This document shows, one piece after another, positions 26,539 to 35,378 of a DNA stretch of 64,000 nucleotides (the first letter of the stretch is position 1; the number at the start of each line of letters is the position of its first letter). Origin of the DNA: Planctomycetota bacterium (GTDB lineage Bacteria > Planctomycetota > Planctomycetia > Pirellulales > UBA1268); assembly GCA_003669605.1 (NCBI GenBank), contig QWOP01000084.1, positions 1 through 64,000 of the forward strand, in the 5' to 3' direction. The notes under the pieces were generated by a model. It made no database searches. It was not told where the DNA came from and saw only the letters and a program-made list of their open reading frames with translations. The position numbers and the translations under genes are program-made.

Positions 26539-28853
26539 CTGGCCCGCAGCAACGCCCACCCGAACAGGACAACGCACGCGTGGCCACCGTCTCCGATCCA
26601 CCGCTTCATCGACCGCTGTCCGACGCCGCCGTCGACGGCCTCCGCAGGCTCCAGACCCTCCTCGAAGGGGTCCGGCGGATGGCGCGGCGATGGATTTGGG
26701 TGGAGTCGATGGCGCTGGTCTGCCTGGCGGGAGCGGCGGTGTTCTGGGTGACATTGGTCTTCGATTGGGCCGTGGAGCCACCGTCCTGGGTGCGTGGCGG
26801 GCTGATGATGGCGGGCTTGGTCGGCTTGATGGTCATCCTCCGCCACACGCTCTTCGGCAGGCTGGCTGTGCCGATGGGGGATACGACGCTGGCCACTGTG
26901 GTGGAGCGGGGGCAGGAGGGATTCCGCGACAGTCTCTCGACCGCCATCGAACTCTCCGCCAGACCCCGTGAGGACATCGATCCCCGTCTCTTGGAGCGAA
27001 CGATTCTCGAGGCAGTGGCGGTCGTCGGCCGGGTCGATCCAGGCCAGTTCTTCCGCCGCCGGAGGCTCGCCGGGGTGGCGCTGGCCGGCCTGACTGCCCT
27101 GGGAAGTCTCGTCGGCGTGGCTGTGGCCCGACCTGGGATTGCCGATATCTGGACGCGGCGGATGCTGTTTCTCGATGACACCCCCTGGCCGCGCCGCACC
27201 GGACTTTCGATCGAGGGCTTCACTGACGGCGTACGGAAGGTGGCCCGCGGAGCCGACGCGGAGATCATCGTCCGCGCCGATGCCGCGCGGGAGGTGCCGG
27301 AAGTTGTTGACCTGCGGATCCGTCCTCTCCGCGGCGGCGCCTGGCGGAGCGATCGGATGGGAATCCGCGGCGGCAGCGAGGAGGGATCGCAGGCTTTCGG
27401 CCAGGTCCTCAAGGGGATGACCGAAGATCTGGAATTGGAGGTCCGTGGTGGCGACGCCCGCCTCCGTGGCCTGCGACTGACGGTGGTCGACGCGCCGGCG
27501 CTGGCACGCCTGGACTGTACGGCCACGCTGCCGGCGTATCTCGGTGGTGGCAGTCGACAGGTGGCGGCCTCCCGGGTGCTGATGGTGCCCCGTGGCGCAG
27601 CGGTTGAGATCGGTTTTGTCTCCACCAAGCCGCTCTCAACGGCGTCGGTCCACACCCTCATCGATGGCGAGGAAACTCTTGAAGTGAGCCTACCGGCGAT
27701 CCCCGGAGATCAGCCGGCCTCGGCAGCCAGCGGGATCGACCCACCGCAGAGCATCACGCTGCGGATCGGAGAAGTGGACGGTGAGCGGACGCTCGTCGCC
27801 CGTTTCACCGACACCGACGGACTCGGCAACCGTGAGCCGATCACGGTGGTCCTCGGTGCGGTGCCGGATGAACCGCCTCAGGTCGCGGTGCGAATGCGCG
27901 GGATCTCGACGGCAGTCACGCCGCAGGCACGCCTTCCCCTGGTCGGTGCGATCAGCGACGACTACGCGCTGGCCTCAGCCGATGTGACGATTGCCATCAA
28001 GGACGGCGCCACAACGACACTGCCGATCGCCAGGGTGAAAAGCGGCGCTGTGAGCATCGAATTCTCCGACGCCTCCCCGGAACTGGTCACGCTTGAGTCA
28101 TTGGCGTTGCCGCTTGGCGCCGCCATCAGCCTGCAGGTGGCGGCCCGTGACCAATGCACGCTCAGTGGAGGGGACGACGGCGGGGCGAACGAGGGGCGGA
28201 GCGATACCTGGTCGCTGGACGTGGTCCCTCCGGAATCCCTGATGGCGATGCTCGAGGCCCGCGAGATTCTTCTCCGGCGGCGTTTCGAGAGTGTCGTCTC
28301 CGATCTGGCACTGGCCCGGGAGCGATTGGCAGCGGGGATCGGCACCGCTGGTGGCCAGAGCGAGCTGCCGGCGGCTGGCGGGGATGATGCCGGGGATGGC
28401 TCCGGCGATCTCCCGGGAAGAGCGGATTGGGGACTCGAAGGAGCGCGGCTGGTGGAATCAGCGGCTCGTGCAGGGGGGGAAACCGGCGAGATCGCCGAGG
28501 CATTTCGGATGATCCGCCAGGAATTAGACAACAACCGGATGTTGAGCGACGAACTCGAGTCCCGCCTCATAGGCCAGATCGCCCAGCCTCTGACGGCGAT
28601 TGCCGGCACCGACCTGCCGGAGCTCCAGACTGCGGGCCGGAAGTCGACGGCTGTCGATCGGGAAGCCCTCGTGACGCGGAGCGACGAGGTGCTGGTCCGG
28701 ATGCGGGCCGTTCTGGATAAGATGATGGAGTTGGAGTCGTACAACGAGGTGATCGAACTTCTCCGAGGCGTGATCCGCACGCAGGAGGAAATCCGGGCCG
28801 AGACGCTCAGGCGGCAGCGGCAGCGGGCCAAGGAGGCGTTGGAGCGGCCATGA
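26505..28853 (+). CDS. DUF4175-like membrane protein with large periplasmic part
   Basis: About 782 residues. GTG 26496 and ATG 26505 are both in frame and overlap the end of the previous gene; ATG 26505 is taken, without a clear Shine-Dalgarno. Three hydrophobic helices lie near residues 68-90, 98-112 and 187-207. Between them, TLATVVERGQEGFRDSLSTA resembles the DUF4175/TIGR02302 family. The rest has Ig-like beta repeats (RFTDTDGLGNREPITVVLG, LVGAISDDYALASADV) and a helical, charged C-terminus. The gene overlaps its downstream neighbour by ATGA. The function is unknown; the operon position suggests an envelope partner of the VWA proteins. The family link is inferred. Confidence 0.78.
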   Translation: MDHPSLSETGLTGPQQRPPEQDNARVATVSDPPLHRPLSDAAVDGLRRLQTLLEGVRRMARRWIWVESMALVCLAGAAVFWVTLVFDWAVEPPSWVRGGLMMAGLVGLMVILRHTLFGRLAVPMGDTTLATVVERGQEGFRDSLSTAIELSARPREDIDPRLLERTILEAVAVVGRVDPGQFFRRRRLAGVALAGLTALGSLVGVAVARPGIADIWTRRMLFLDDTPWPRRTGLSIEGFTDGVRKVARGADAEIIVRADAAREVPEVVDLRIRPLRGGAWRSDRMGIRGGSEEGSQAFGQVLKGMTEDLELEVRGGDARLRGLRLTVVDAPALARLDCTATLPAYLGGGSRQVAASRVLMVPRGAAVEIGFVSTKPLSTASVHTLIDGEETLEVSLPAIPGDQPASAASGIDPPQSITLRIGEVDGERTLVARFTDTDGLGNREPITVVLGAVPDEPPQVAVRMRGISTAVTPQARLPLVGAISDDYALASADVTIAIKDGATTTLPIARVKSGAVSIEFSDASPELVTLESLALPLGAAISLQVAARDQCTLSGGDDGGANEGRSDTWSLDVVPPESLMAMLEAREILLRRRFESVVSDLALARERLAAGIGTAGGQSELPAAGGDDAGDGSGDLPGRADWGLEGARLVESAARAGGETGEIAEAFRMIRQELDNNRMLSDELESRLIGQIAQPLTAIAGTDLPELQTAGRKSTAVDREALVTRSDEVLVRMRAVLDKMMELESYNEVIELLRGVIRTQEEIRAETLRRQRQRAKEALERP

Positions 28854-30655
28854 CAGCGATTTCACCGACTCCGTCTCCCCGTCTGCCCTGCTGCGGGCGG
28901 GCCGCGACACCCCATCACTGGCTTCGGCGAGTCCTGCTCCCGATGGCATTCCTGCTGGGGGTCCCCAGCGGCCATGGGCAGGGCTTGGATACCAGCAGCG
29001 GCCAGCAGTCCGATCCGGCGGCGCTGGTCGACCGGGAGCAGCAACTTCTCTCTCAGTACCGGGATCTCGAGAAGACCTTCCTCCGGCTCGCCGACCTTCT
29101 CGCCGCCAGCGATCCCCGTCGGGCCGCAGTGCTGCGGAGCGTTTTTGAGCAGGCCCGCGATCAGGAGGTGGGGGGGCGGCTGGACACCATCGTGCAGCTG
29201 CTCGAGAAGGGTCAGTTCCTCAAGGCGGGGACAACGCAGGCCTCGGCCATCGAGCAGCTCCGGGAACTGCTCACGCTGCTGGAGTCTGGGGATTCTGACC
29301 GCCATCTGGCTAACAGCAAGGAGGAGGTGCGGCAATACCTGGCCCGGGTGTCAAAACTGATCGCCAAGCAGCGCGACATCGAGGGGTCGACCGAGGCTGG
29401 CGCGAAGGAGGCGCAGCTCATTGAACGTCAAGACGCCCTGGCGTCGGAGACGGAAGACCTCTCCCGTGACATCGGTGGATTTGCCAAGCGGATGGAAATC
29501 CGTGATGCGGCCGGCGAGCCGGCGGGCACAAAAAAGAACGCCCAGGACGCCGCCGCTGATCCGGCGACGGACGCGGCCCAACCACCCGAGCAGCCGGGGA
29601 AAGGGAAAGAGGGGGCCGCTGACGACAAGCCGCCCAGTGCAGATGGCGGGAAACCGGGAGAGAAGGGGGAGCCAGCGGATCCCACGTCTGATCCCTCGTC
29701 GAAGGAGGCAGACTCAGAAGGTGGCTCAACGCAGCCTTCCAAGGGGGGAGAGCAGGGAGAGGAGAAGGGGGGCGGGGCGGCGGAGGACGAGAAAGGAGGG
29801 GAGCAACCGGAAGGGGACGACGAGTCATCGCGCGCTGAGCGCACCAAGAAGCGGTTGGAGGCGGCCACCGAGCGGATGCGGAAGGCCGAGGGGGAAATTG
29901 AGAAGGCCAAGCGGCGCAGCGCCCGCCAGGAACAGGAGAAGGCGATTGAGGAGTTGGAGACCGCCCGCGCTGAGTTGGAGGAGATCCTCCGCCAGATGCG
30001 CGAACAAGAGGTGGAGAGGTTGCTCGTGCAGTTGGAGACCCGATTGCGGGCTATGCTCCGCGCCGAGAAAGCGGTTCTGACAGCCGCCGAGAAGTTGGCG
30101 GGCGAACCGGTCGCCGACCGGGAGCGTGAGCGGCAGTTGGAGTCGGCCAGATTGGGGCGCGAGCAGACGGCGATCGGTACTGAGGCGGTCAAGGCGCTGA
30201 CGCTGGTCCGCGATGACGGCTCTGCCGTGGCGATCCCGGAGGCTCTGGAGCAGGTCCGTGATGACTCCAACCAGGCGGCTGCGAGGTTGGGACGGGGCGA
30301 CGTGGGGGGGACGACCCGGGGACTTGTCCAGGACATCGTCGCAAACCTGGAAGAGATGATTGGGGCCTTGGAGAAGGCGCAGCGTGACCAGCAGGCCAGG
30401 CAGAAGGGGGCCGCCGGCGGGCGGCCCGCCGAGCCGGGCGAGCAACCGCTGGTCGATAAACTTTCGGAACTGAAGATGATTCGCTCGCTCCAAATGCGGG
30501 TCAACACCCGCACCCGACGATTCGCGCAGGTGCTCGGCGAGGGGGCTGAGCAGGCCGAGGAGCCAGAACTCCTCGACGCGGTCCGAAGACTCTCCGACCG
30601 TCAGAGGAAGATCGAGCGGGCAGCCCACGACATTGTCAGTGGGTTAACGGAGTGA
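28850..30655 (+). CDS. Exported coiled-coil protein with acidic low-complexity middle
   Basis: 601 residues, starting at ATG 28850 and overlapping the upstream stop (ATGA). A signal peptide is present (LLPMAFLLGVPSGHGQG). Residues about 60-210 and 325-420 are heptad-rich coiled coil; residues about 215-320 are a Gly/Glu/Lys/Pro low-complexity stretch, and the C-terminus is again helical. No enzyme motif is visible. In related planctomycete operons a long coiled-coil protein follows the DUF4175-like gene, so the two may form a periplasmic rod-and-anchor pair. Function unknown. The downstream gene overlaps by GTGA. Confidence 0.8.
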   Translation: MTAISPTPSPRLPCCGRAATPHHWLRRVLLPMAFLLGVPSGHGQGLDTSSGQQSDPAALVDREQQLLSQYRDLEKTFLRLADLLAASDPRRAAVLRSVFEQARDQEVGGRLDTIVQLLEKGQFLKAGTTQASAIEQLRELLTLLESGDSDRHLANSKEEVRQYLARVSKLIAKQRDIEGSTEAGAKEAQLIERQDALASETEDLSRDIGGFAKRMEIRDAAGEPAGTKKNAQDAAADPATDAAQPPEQPGKGKEGAADDKPPSADGGKPGEKGEPADPTSDPSSKEADSEGGSTQPSKGGEQGEEKGGGAAEDEKGGEQPEGDDESSRAERTKKRLEAATERMRKAEGEIEKAKRRSARQEQEKAIEELETARAELEEILRQMREQEVERLLVQLETRLRAMLRAEKAVLTAAEKLAGEPVADRERERQLESARLGREQTAIGTEAVKALTLVRDDGSAVAIPEALEQVRDDSNQAAARLGRGDVGGTTRGLVQDIVANLEEMIGALEKAQRDQQARQKGAAGGRPAEPGEQPLVDKLSELKMIRSLQMRVNTRTRRFAQVLGEGAEQAEEPELLDAVRRLSDRQRKIERAAHDIVSGLTE

Positions 30656-31950
30656 GCGATTCCATTCCCCGCTGCCGAAATGGCAACACTATGAAGACGC
30701 CCAGAGGGGAGTCGGAAAAGGGACACCAGCAGATGCAAGACACCATCCTGCCAAGCGAGCAATCGCCCGGATCGAGACACGGGCGTAGCCCGTCGGGGAA
30801 CTATTCCTGGTCAGGGTGCACAGGGGCTGATTTCCGGATCGTGCCCGGTGTGGTGGTGATGGGAGTGGCCTCGTTGATTGCCGTCTTGGCTGCGACCGAA
30901 CTGCCGGCTGCCGGCCCCGCGCTGCCGGCAACCGAGAACGAAGTGGGAGCCGATCTGGCTCGCCAGCCCAGTTGGAAAATCCCCAGCAGGCCGGAGGTGG
31001 AAGCGAGGCTCTGGGGCTGGCTCGACGGTCACGTCGAGCCTGAGGAGCGCCGTCAGGCGGCCCGCGTGGTGTGGCAAGGCCAGAGCGCCGAAGCGTCAGG
31101 CGACCTTCTCGATGCACTGATGGCTGCCATCACGACCGCCGACCCGCGGTGCCAAGCGATCAGGGAGGTGACCGTCACGGGCGTGCCGCTGGTGAACGGT
31201 GCCCCCGGTCAGTCCGATGCCTCTGGCGTGGACCTGAGTTGGTTGGATGATGCGGCGACCGACCCGTTTCAGCGGGGGGCTGTCAGGCTCTGGCTCGGTC
31301 GCGAATGTGTCCGTTTGGAACGCTACGACGAGGGCCTGCGGATGCTCGATCAACTTGACGTCGCCACGGCAGTCGATCCCGCGGCGCTCCTGTTCAACAC
31401 AGCGGCCTGCCGGCACTGGCTTCTGCAGTCGGATTCCGCCGTGGAGTCGTTGGATCGTCTCCTGGAGCGATCCGGGGAGATCCCTGTCCGATACGAGCGT
31501 GTGGCCCGACTGTTGCGGGCCGACTTGACCTCCCTCGAGGATGAATCGCTCGACCATATTGCCCGGCGAATGCGAGACATCACCCGCCGACTCGGTCTCG
31601 GTCGGGCCGGCCCGGTTACCCGCCAGGTCCAGGATGGTGTCATCGAGTCTCTCGACAAACTGATCGCGGCCATCGAGGAGCAGCAGAATCAGCAATCGGG
31701 GGGAGGCGGTTCGCCGGGGGCTGGCAATTCAGGCAACGGCAAACCGATGGACGACAGCCGGTTGGCGGGAGGACAGGGGGCCGGTGATGTCACCCGTAAG
31801 GATCTCGGCGACGGCGACGGCTGGGGAAATCTTCCACCGCACAAACGTGAGGAAGCCCTCCAGCAGATCAGCCGCGAGTTTCCCGCCCACTACCGCGAAG
31901 CGATCGAACAGTATTTCAAGCGACTCGCGACCGGCGAGTCGACCCCCTGA
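30652..31950 (+). CDS. Exported or anchored TPR-like protein of the MoxR operon
   Basis: 432 residues from GTG 30652, which overlaps the previous stop (GTGA); ATG 30691 is a possible later start. One hydrophobic segment near residues 63-85 (IVPGVVVMGVASLIAVLAA) serves as a signal or anchor. The middle is helical with TPR-like pairs (RYDEGLRMLDQLDVA, AACRHWLLQSDSAVESLDRL). A Gly/Gln-rich linker leads to a conserved end: WGNLPPHKREEALQQISREF followed by HYREAIEQYFKRLA, a motif I recognise from planctomycete MoxR operons. No catalytic residues are seen. A likely assembly factor or structural partner. Confidence 0.8.
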   Translation: MSDSIPRCRNGNTMKTPRGESEKGHQQMQDTILPSEQSPGSRHGRSPSGNYSWSGCTGADFRIVPGVVVMGVASLIAVLAATELPAAGPALPATENEVGADLARQPSWKIPSRPEVEARLWGWLDGHVEPEERRQAARVVWQGQSAEASGDLLDALMAAITTADPRCQAIREVTVTGVPLVNGAPGQSDASGVDLSWLDDAATDPFQRGAVRLWLGRECVRLERYDEGLRMLDQLDVATAVDPAALLFNTAACRHWLLQSDSAVESLDRLLERSGEIPVRYERVARLLRADLTSLEDESLDHIARRMRDITRRLGLGRAGPVTRQVQDGVIESLDKLIAAIEEQQNQQSGGGGSPGAGNSGNGKPMDDSRLAGGQGAGDVTRKDLGDGDGWGNLPPHKREEALQQISREFPAHYREAIEQYFKRLATGESTP

Positions 31951-31979
31951 CACCACTTCCCGTTGACACCACTTCCCGT
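31948..31979 (+). repeat. Exact 16-bp tandem duplication containing a stop codon
   Basis: TGACACCACTTCCCGT occurs twice head to tail (31948-31963 and 31964-31979). The first copy supplies the TGA stop of the TPR-like gene. It lengthens the spacer before the next gene and looks like a recent slippage event. Confidence 0.9.
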
Positions 31980-32022
31980 TGACAGCCGCGGCGCCGCCAA
32001 GGCCGCTGCACGAAGGATTTCG

Positions 32023-33306
32023 ATGCCCTACGAGCTCAGCACCCCAGCCCGGACGCCGCTGCATGGTATGGGGTGCCTCGTGTGCTTTCGGCCCATGAGC
32101 GTCATCGCGTCATTCCTTCTCGCCACCGTCCAGCCATGCTTCCTGCTGGCGACGCTGTCTCGGGCGGCAGACGACATCCCCTGCCGTGTGGAACGCGCCG
32201 ACGGCGGATTGGTCAGCGGTCGTTTGGTGCGGATCGGCGCCGCAGGCGTTGTGGTGGAGGCTGCTGGGAGCGAGACGGTGATCCCGCTCGATGGGGTCAG
32301 GACGGTGGAATCGACAGCAGCGCAGGGGGTGACGGAGGGAATCGTAAGGCTGTCGCTTGTCGATGGGGGCTGGCTCGAGGGGAGCGATCTCTCGTGGGAC
32401 GGCACCGCAGTGTCGGTGACGCGGCCGGACGGGATCGTCGAGCTTCCGGTGGAGCGGCTGCGCAGCGTCGCTTGGCGGTCGGGCAAGGCGGCGGGTGCGC
32501 AGCCCGTGCCCGGTGAGGCCTGGCTGGGGGCGTTGCCGGACTCCATCGAGAGCGATCTGCTCATCGTGGGATCGGACGAGGCCCATGAATTCGTCGAGTG
32601 CGCGATCACGTCGATTACCGCGCAGACTGTTTCGGTCGTGCTTGACGAGGAGACGATCCCGGTCAAACGTTCGAAGATTATCGGGCTGCACTGGTTGCGG
32701 ACGGCACCGGAAGTCACCCGGTCCGGCGCGGTGGCCGTGGATCTCGCCGGCGGCAGCCTGCGGGCCGACGTCGTGGAATGGTCACCGCAAGGGATGGTTC
32801 TCGATGGCAGCGTCCGTCTTCCCGCCGACGCCCTGCGGAGGATCGACTGGGCAGCCGGTCGTACGGTGTCGCTTGTGTCACTGGCGACCGAGCGGCTGGA
32901 TGTCGAGCCATACTTCGGCGCGCTGGGGCGATTGCCGGGCCTGACCGCCTACTTCTCGCCGCGCGGGGTGGGGCCGGGAGAGGGCTTCGCCGCCCCCGGC
33001 CTGGTGGTGCGACCGCGGACCGTGGCAGTCTGGCGTCTGCCGCCGGAGAGCCGCAGGTTGCGCACCACGGTGGCGCCGGCCGCCGGCAGCCGTGCCTCAG
33101 GCGGAGCACTGTTGGTGATCGCCCTGGACGACCGCGAACTCTTCCGCCGTCAGATCGATGCCCGCGTCTGTACTCCTGATTTCCCCGAGGGCGTGCCGCT
33201 GGATCTTGATGTCGCGGGAGGCAGGCGGTTGACGATCTCGGTTGACTTTAGCGCTGCCGATCCGGGATGTCCGGTGCGACTCACCTCACCCATGATCGAA
33301 CAATGA
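32023..33306 (+). CDS. Exported protein with SH3-like repeats and NPCBM-like C-terminus
   Basis: 427 residues. ATG 32023 is chosen because AAGGA lies five bases upstream. A hydrophobic export signal follows (MSVIASFLLATVQPCFLLAT). The body has four or five short beta modules of one type (GLVSGRLVRIGAAGVVVEAA, GWLEGSDLSWDGTAVSV, VPLTV-like returns), resembling SH3/LSm-like barrels. The last 130 residues (LDVEPYFGALGRLPGLTAYF to RLTISVDFSAADPGCPVRL) resemble the NPCBM carbohydrate-binding fold found in planctomycete exported proteins. It overlaps the protease gene by ATGA. It probably binds sugar or polymer in the periplasm; this is inference from fold resemblance. Confidence 0.75.
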   Translation: MPYELSTPARTPLHGMGCLVCFRPMSVIASFLLATVQPCFLLATLSRAADDIPCRVERADGGLVSGRLVRIGAAGVVVEAAGSETVIPLDGVRTVESTAAQGVTEGIVRLSLVDGGWLEGSDLSWDGTAVSVTRPDGIVELPVERLRSVAWRSGKAAGAQPVPGEAWLGALPDSIESDLLIVGSDEAHEFVECAITSITAQTVSVVLDEETIPVKRSKIIGLHWLRTAPEVTRSGAVAVDLAGGSLRADVVEWSPQGMVLDGSVRLPADALRRIDWAAGRTVSLVSLATERLDVEPYFGALGRLPGLTAYFSPRGVGPGEGFAAPGLVVRPRTVAVWRLPPESRRLRTTVAPAAGSRASGGALLVIALDDRELFRRQIDARVCTPDFPEGVPLDLDVAGGRRLTISVDFSAADPGCPVRLTSPMIEQ

Positions 33307-35378
33307 ATCGAATCTCACCTCCATCATTGCACCGCTTTGTTGAATGGCGTTGGGCCGTTTGGCTGGCCCCGTTGGCCGGGCAGGGGCCCTCCGTGGTCCA
33401 CCGTATGGTGGTCAAAGAGATCATGCAGCTCATGCACGTCATGCAGATCATGGCGATGGTCTTGCTGGCGGTGCTGTGGGAAACCGGGCCGCGGGCTCTG
33501 AGCGCCGCAGAGGTGCCTCCGGCGGTGTTGGGTGCAGAGCGACAGAGGGTCGCCGCCATCGACAAAGGCGCCCAAGCCGCGGTGGCGATCTTCGCCGGAG
33601 AGGCGGGAGGAGGATCGGGGGTCCTTGTCAGTCCGGATGGCTACGCACTGACGAACTTTCATGTTGTCCAGCCGGCGGGCGTCGCCATGAAATGTGGCCT
33701 GTCAGACGGCAACCTGTATGACGCGGTCCTGGTCGGTCTCGATCCCACCGGTGACGTGGCTTTGGTGAAACTGGTCGGAAGAGATGATTTCCCGTTTGCA
33801 GAACTGGCTGACAGCGATCTGGTGGAGGTGGGCGACTTCTGTTTTGCGGCTGGCAATCCGTTTCTGCTGGCCACCGACTTCCGCCCCTCGATCAGTGCCG
33901 GGATCGTCTCTGGAACGCGGCGGTACCAGTTTCCGGCGGGCACGATCCTTGAGTATGCCGACTGCCTCCAGGTGGATGCCGCGATCAATCCGGGGAATTC
34001 GGGCGGCGGTCTGTTCGACGCCGACGGGCGGGTGATCGGTGTCAATGGCCGGGCGTCGTTCGAGAAACGGGGCCGGGTGAACGTCGGCGTGGGGTATGCA
34101 ATTTCCTCCAATCAACTCCGCCAATTCCTCGGCTGTCTGAAGGGGGGGCGGTTGGTCGACCACGCCACTCTCGGGGCCACCGTGGCCACTGCAGCGGATG
34201 GCAGAGTGGTGGTTTCCGATATTCTGGAGTCGTCCGATGCCTACCGCCGCGGTCTGCGGTACGACGACGAGATCGTGTCGCTTGCCGGTCGTCCGGTGAG
34301 GACGGTCAACGCGCTGAAAAACATTCTCGGTACGGTTCCGGCCGGATGGAAAGTGCCCCTTGCGTACCGCCGTTCTGGCCGTCATCGGGAGATCCTCGTC
34401 AGGCTCTCCGGAGTGCACTCCTCCGGTGAACTGGCCCGGATCGTGGCCGGAGGCGAGGAGGGGCAGCAGGCCGAAGGTCCGCCGGGCGATCCCGCGCAGC
34501 CGGCCCAAAAGCGAAAAGAAGTGGCAGAGATTCCCGAGGCGCTCCGCGGGATGTACGAGGCCCGCAATGGCTTCACGAACTTCCATTTCAATGCCGTGGA
34601 ACGCGATCGTGTTGCAGCCAACGTCGCGACCCATTACCGATTACCGAAAGACAACGGCCCTTGGACGATCAGTGGTAGGCTCGCCGACGGCGAGCCATTC
34701 CGGATCGAGATCTCCGATCGTCGTGCAATCATCGATCTGCCGACCGGCACGACGTCAATCGACGCCACCGGCGAGCTCGATACCAATCTCAGTCCACCGG
34801 GGAGCGGAGGCTTGCTCGCTGCACTGGTGGTGTGGCGAAGACTCCTCCGGGAAGGCCCCGCGGCACTGGGGCGGACCACGTACTGGGGCACGGCTCCCCT
34901 CTGGGAGAGCGCGACGAAGGATGGTGGCGGTGATCGTGGTGATGCCGACGCCGCGGTTGATGGGGGTATCGCCCCCGGCACTCCGGGCGGATCGCCGCTG
35001 GCCGATGTGCTCGACACGGCCGCGGCGGCGGTCGAGGCCCGGATCATGGTGGGCGCCGACGGTGCGATTGTGGGCATCGAACTCTGGCCGACTCCCGACG
35101 CCGATCCCTGTGAGATCCGCTTCAGCCCGGCCCCGGGTGGTGAGGCATCCGGGATGCCGGCCGGTTTCGAGGTCCGTCACGCTGATCGGTTGTTCGGCAG
35201 ATTCCGCATCGACGAGACAATGCTCCAAGACGACACAGCGCTCCCGGACGAGACAGCGCTCCCGGAAGGGCCGGAAGTTCCGGGAGCCGATCCCCCTGCC
35301 GCCGCCGGCAGAGGTGAATCGGCGGACCGGGCCGCACTGCCTGGCAGCGGTCACGGGGAAAATCGGGGGACGGCATGA
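33303..35378 (+). CDS. HtrA/DegP-type serine protease with PDZ domain, catalytic triad intact
   Basis: 691 residues from ATG 33303 (ATGA overlap with upstream). The N-terminus has a methionine-rich hydrophobic export or anchor segment. The trypsin-like domain retains the full triad: His120 in ALTNFHVV, Asp151 in TGDVALVKL and Ser233 in NPGNSGGGLF. One PDZ domain follows at about residues 295-360 (ILESSDAYRRGLRYDDEIVS). The C-terminal 300 residues are an extra beta-rich domain of unknown role. HtrA proteins degrade or sense misfolded envelope proteins. Here the gene sits between the NPCBM-like gene and two paralogues that lack the triad, so it is the only likely active protease of the set. Confidence 0.92.
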   Translation: MNRISPPSLHRFVEWRWAVWLAPLAGQGPSVVHRMVVKEIMQLMHVMQIMAMVLLAVLWETGPRALSAAEVPPAVLGAERQRVAAIDKGAQAAVAIFAGEAGGGSGVLVSPDGYALTNFHVVQPAGVAMKCGLSDGNLYDAVLVGLDPTGDVALVKLVGRDDFPFAELADSDLVEVGDFCFAAGNPFLLATDFRPSISAGIVSGTRRYQFPAGTILEYADCLQVDAAINPGNSGGGLFDADGRVIGVNGRASFEKRGRVNVGVGYAISSNQLRQFLGCLKGGRLVDHATLGATVATAADGRVVVSDILESSDAYRRGLRYDDEIVSLAGRPVRTVNALKNILGTVPAGWKVPLAYRRSGRHREILVRLSGVHSSGELARIVAGGEEGQQAEGPPGDPAQPAQKRKEVAEIPEALRGMYEARNGFTNFHFNAVERDRVAANVATHYRLPKDNGPWTISGRLADGEPFRIEISDRRAIIDLPTGTTSIDATGELDTNLSPPGSGGLLAALVVWRRLLREGPAALGRTTYWGTAPLWESATKDGGGDRGDADAAVDGGIAPGTPGGSPLADVLDTAAAAVEARIMVGADGAIVGIELWPTPDADPCEIRFSPAPGGEASGMPAGFEVRHADRLFGRFRIDETMLQDDTALPDETALPEGPEVPGADPPAAAGRGESADRAALPGSGHGENRGTA

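Noticed and set aside
35230-35270. Repeated ACAGCGCTCCCGGA near the end of the protease gene
   Set aside because: Only two imperfect copies encoding Thr-Ala-Leu-Pro-Asp/Glu; too small to treat as a separate element.
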